Below are positions 6,164-8,409 of a stretch of DNA of 8,409 nucleotides, piece by piece. Source of the stretch: Nitrospiraceae bacterium UBA2166 (GTDB lineage: Bacteria; Nitrospirota; Nitrospiria; Nitrospirales; UBA2166). Under the pieces are notes generated by a model. It was given only the letters and a program-made list of their open reading frames with translations, did not search any database and was not told the origin of the DNA. Positions within the stretch are counted from its first letter, which is position 1. Each line of letters starts with the position of its first letter. The position numbers and the translations under genes are program-made. Where the stretch lies: contig DCWI01000083.1 in the NCBI GenBank assembly GCA_002328825.1, positions 7,189 through 15,597 on the forward strand, given 5' to 3'.

Positions 6164-7339
6164 CTAACTGAAGGATGAAAAGGCTTGGCAAATCTTCTCG
6201 ATCTGCTCATCACTGTGACCTGCACTCACACTACAACGCAACAAACACCCTCCATTGGGTGCGGCTGGAGGCAAAACCAAATTCACATACACCCCGCGTT
6301 CTAACAATTGACTCCACAACTCAACCCCTCGCTCTTTTGTTTCTACCAGTGCAGCAATCACCGGAGTAGGCTCCGGGCCTAGAATAAACCCCATATCTCG
6401 AAGACGTTCATAGAGACGTGTCGTACTGCTCCAGAGCCGATGACGTAACTCCGGATGCGTTTTAATAATCTGCAGAGCAGTGCGTGTTGAGGCAATAACA
6501 GAAGGAGAAGGAGAGGCCGTAAAAATGTAGGGACGGCTTGTATACCGCAGCATCTCCAACTCAGGATGCCGGCTTACACAAAAACCACCAGTAGCACCAA
6601 GACTTTTGCTGAATGTTCCTACAATCAAATCCACCTTTTCCTCAACCCCAGCCTCCTCGGCCAGCCCTCGCCCATTTTCTCCAAGTACCCCAAGAGAATG
6701 TGCTTCATCAACCACAAGAAACGATTGATATTTCGTCCTAATATCTGCAATGTCTTTGAGAGGAGCACGATCACCAAGCATGCTGTAAATCCCCTCAACA
6801 ACAATCAATGTACGCGAAGTACGGTCGCCAAGCCTCCGCAAACGCTTCTCTAGGTCACTAACATTATTATGGCGAAATCGAATAATCTCGGCGTCACTCA
6901 TACGGCACCCATCATAAATGCTGGCGTGGCAATCCGCATCGAGAAGGATAACATCATCTTGCCCAGCCAAAGTTGAAAGCAGGCCAAGGTTGGCAAGATA
7001 TCCTGTTGAAAACACAATTGCCGACCCAACGTGAAAAAACTCTGCGAGTTCTCGCTCTAACGCAACGTGGTTCTCAAACGTTCCATTGGCCATCCTTGAC
7101 CCTGTGGTACCCGTCCCTTGTTCCTCCAACGCAATACGTGCTGCACCAATGCAACCGGAATCAAATGTCAGCCCAAGATAATTATTGGTGCCGGCAAGAA
7201 TTGTTCGGCGCCCATTCACCATAGCTTCCGTAGAGGAAAGCACTTGATTGATGACAACATTAAACGGATCACCACCTCCCCCTCCAAGAAGGGCTTTCCG
7301 ATCTTCCACAAGTTGCTGAAACTTGTCAAAGATTGACAT
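6164..7339 (-). CDS. spt: Serine palmitoyltransferase (bacterial sphingolipid synthesis)
   Basis: PLP-dependent alpha-oxoamine synthase predicted to condense L-serine with a long-chain acyl thioester to 3-ketosphinganine, the committed step of sphingolipid synthesis. 391 residues, soluble, bacterial-type. Motifs: GTNNYLGLTFD (50-60), GSRMANGTFENH (80-91), IVFSTGYLANLGLLSTLAG (108-126), DADCHASIYDG (134-144, His138 stacking on PLP), IVVEGIYSMLGDRAPLK (179-195), VDEAHSLGVLG (210-220, Asp211 and His214), GTFSKSLGATGGFC (241-254, Schiff-base Lys245), SRPYIFTASPSPSV (268-281) and LLRCSVSAGHSDEQ (366-379). From memory these track the Sphingomonas paucimobilis SPT almost segment by segment and differ from BioF and KBL. 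Arg368 corresponds to its Arg390, but the Arg378 position is Leu356 (VLPPAAP). The start overlaps the ACP stop (TAATG) with no Shine-Dalgarno, implying coupled translation. Confidence 0.9.
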   Translation of the reverse strand: MSIFDKFQQLVEDRKALLGGGGGDPFNVVINQVLSSTEAMVNGRRTILAGTNNYLGLTFDSGCIGAARIALEEQGTGTTGSRMANGTFENHVALERELAEFFHVGSAIVFSTGYLANLGLLSTLAGQDDVILLDADCHASIYDGCRMSDAEIIRFRHNNVSDLEKRLRRLGDRTSRTLIVVEGIYSMLGDRAPLKDIADIRTKYQSFLVVDEAHSLGVLGENGRGLAEEAGVEEKVDLIVGTFSKSLGATGGFCVSRHPELEMLRYTSRPYIFTASPSPSVIASTRTALQIIKTHPELRHRLWSSTTRLYERLRDMGFILGPEPTPVIAALVETKERGVELWSQLLERGVYVNLVLPPAAPNGGCLLRCSVSAGHSDEQIEKICQAFSSFS

Positions 7340-7587
7340 TATGATTGGCGCGTAAGATGTTCAAGTTGCAATACAAAGTCTTTGACGGTTCGAATATCCG
7401 GAATAATATTCAGAGGGATAGAGATATCAAAACGATCCTCGACCTCAAGTAAAATCTGCATCACTTGCAACGAGTCCAACCCAATATCAGCAACCAGTTC
7501 TGTCCCCTCGTCAAGTGTCAAATCATTGTGTACATACGGTGTTAAGATCGCATACACCTCATTTAAAATCTCATCGTAACTCTTCAT
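7339..7587 (-). CDS. Dedicated acyl carrier protein for SPT
   Basis: An 82-residue acidic acyl carrier protein. The DIGLDSLQVMQIL segment (34-46) carries Ser39 as the 4'-phosphopantetheine attachment site. The flanking EGTELVADIG and the later FDISIPLNIIPDIRTVKDFV fit helices 2-3 of the ACP fold. I chose the ATG at 7587 because it gives the usual ACP length; an in-frame TTG at 7608 would add seven residues, and neither has a convincing ribosome-binding site. The position between an SDR and spt is that of the sphingolipid ACP of Caulobacter, so it probably presents the fatty-acyl group to SPT rather than serving general fatty-acid synthesis. The stop codon shares one base with the spt start; the SDR gene ends 55 bp upstream. 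Confidence 0.9.
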   Translation of the reverse strand: MKSYDEILNEVYAILTPYVHNDLTLDEGTELVADIGLDSLQVMQILLEVEDRFDISIPLNIIPDIRTVKDFVLQLEHLTRQS

Positions 7588-7642
7588 ACGCGCTGCAAAG
7601 CCATCCAAGACAAAACTGGTGACTCGGATCGTGATAAAGAAC

Positions 7643-8409
7643 TCACTCTACCCCTCCCCACCCAAAAGTTTTTCGTAACCCTTCATCAAGCAAAACCTTG
7701 GGCCTCCATCCGGTTACATCACATATCATCGCATTGTCACAAACCCAATTGTGATGCTGAATCTCTCGAACCTTCCCTGATGTAAACATCGGAATGTGTC
7801 CACTGAAACGAGATGCAATGGTGTTGCAGAAGGCCACAAATTTCAATAGAGATCCTGAAATTAAGAAACGCATCACACGCCGTTGACAAAGCTTCTCTAC
7901 ACTATCAATAACATCATTCCAACTATATCCATCAGGATAACCATCGTGCAGTTCCAATATTTTATGAGAAGAAAATACATTCTCTAGACACATCACCACG
8001 GCATCCGTAAGATCATTTACGTACAACAAAGAAAATCTCGCTTGATCATGACCAAGCTTCAGCGCAATACCCCGACCCATCCACTCTAACAGTGGGCGCA
8101 ACTCACGATCACCCGGACCATATACCACCGGAGGTCTCAGCACCGTCCACTCCATATCCTTCGCCAATAATGCTAGCTGAACCTCCCCCTGAAACTTACT
8201 CGTTGCATACGGAGACAGCAATGGCTCACGAGCTGCAAGAGAAGATATCAGCAAAAAACGTGGCACCTTAGTTTGTTCTAAAGAAGCTTGCAGAACATTT
8301 TTAACGCCATGGACATTCACAGACTCAAAATCGGTTAGAGAAGCTCCACGAACGAGACCGGCGCAGTGTACCACATCATCAACGCCTTCAACGAGACGGT
8401 GAAGGCTTC
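7643..8409 (-). CDS. Extended-SDR NAD(P)-dependent reductase/epimerase, CerR-like (5' end outside window)
   Basis: 254 residues of an NAD-dependent epimerase/dehydratase-family protein, open to the right window edge; the N-terminal GxxGxxG dinucleotide loop is therefore not visible. The frame runs through from the edge (SLHRLVEGVDDVVHCAG), so the GTG at 8374 is internal and not a start. Seen: VVHCAGLVRG (end of the fourth strand), the FLLISSLAA catalytic Ser strand, SPYATSKFQGE with the YxxxK catalytic pair, VLRPPVVYGPGD and a closing GWRPKVLLDEGLRKTFGW typical of extended SDRs. A hydrophobic stretch (MRFLISGSLLKFVAFC) may touch membrane or lipid. Directly upstream of ACP and spt, it occupies the place of CerR, the ketone reductase of bacterial ceramide synthesis. 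That assignment rests on context plus family; a sugar-nucleotide epimerase remains possible. Confidence 0.8.
   Translation of the reverse strand, partial: SLHRLVEGVDDVVHCAGLVRGASLTDFESVNVHGVKNVLQASLEQTKVPRFLLISSLAAREPLLSPYATSKFQGEVQLALLAKDMEWTVLRPPVVYGPGDRELRPLLEWMGRGIALKLGHDQARFSLLYVNDLTDAVVMCLENVFSSHKILELHDGYPDGYSWNDVIDSVEKLCQRRVMRFLISGSLLKFVAFCNTIASRFSGHIPMFTSGKVREIQHHNWVCDNAMICDVTGWRPKVLLDEGLRKTFGWGGVE

Noticed and set aside
6164..7339. Calling this gene a second bioF or a glycine C-acetyltransferase (kbl)
   Set aside because: GTFSKSLGATGGFC, SRPYIFTAS and LLRCSVSAGHSDEQ match bacterial SPT, and the ACP/SDR neighbours fit sphingolipid synthesis; the BioF ending IRPPTVPxGTSRLR is absent.
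7588..7608. TTG at 7608 as ACP start
   Set aside because: It would add seven residues beyond the usual ACP length without a ribosome-binding site; the ATG at 7587 fits better. Not fully excluded.
8372..8374. GTG at 8374 as the start of the SDR gene
   Set aside because: The frame stays open to the window edge and reads SLHRLVEGVDDVVHCAG, typical internal SDR sequence; the true start lies outside.
1..8409. CRISPR array, tRNA, rRNA, insertion sequence or phage genes
   Set aside because: No regularly spaced repeats, no cloverleaf-like sequence, and no transposase, integrase or terminal inverted repeats were seen on reading both strands.

Overview
The window looks like ordinary chromosome from a Gram-negative bacterium of moderate, slightly AT-rich composition. 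Ten protein-coding genes are supported. No RNA gene, insertion sequence, phage gene or CRISPR array was seen. The Gram-negative reading rests on the bacterial-type serine palmitoyltransferase cassette, a Wzx-like flippase and a signal-peptide protein. The phylum cannot be fixed from sequence alone. Nitrospirota or a proteobacterial relative is possible, but this is a low-confidence guess.

Region 1 (1-2131, minus strand) reads right to left. First comes a membrane-anchored TPR protein, then rdgB/HAM1 (house-cleaning of non-canonical purine NTPs), then mtnA (methionine salvage). The 3' end of mtnA is outside the window. rdgB and mtnA overlap by the ATGA tetranucleotide, so the three genes probably form one operon.

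Region 2 (2132-4804) opens with a compact 102-bp divergent promoter region containing a small palindrome. Next is a stand-alone bioF (8-amino-7-oxononanoate synthase) on the plus strand. Tail to tail with it, overlapping by 8 bp, is an uncharacterised secreted protein on the minus strand. Its start is preceded by a perfect 8-bp-stem hairpin. About 510 bp without a convincing gene follows.

Region 3 (4805-8409) is the most notable part. On the minus strand an extended-SDR reductase/epimerase (5' end cut by the window edge), an acyl carrier protein and a serine palmitoyltransferase are packed in that order. The last two are coupled through a TAATG overlap. This matches the cerR-acp-spt arrangement known from bacterial ceramide synthesis in Caulobacter. 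It predicts that acyl-ACP is condensed with serine to 3-ketosphinganine, with the SDR doing a keto reduction. Facing this operon, with only 12 bp between stop codons, is a 12-helix-type MOP-superfamily flippase read from a TTG start. Ceramide synthase and a dedicated acyl-CoA/ACP ligase are not in the window and would be expected beyond position 8409 or elsewhere.

The window therefore holds two alpha-oxoamine synthases of different function, BioF and SPT, about 2.7 kb apart. The SPT lacks an arginine that is functionally important in the well-studied Sphingomonas enzyme; leucine stands at that position.
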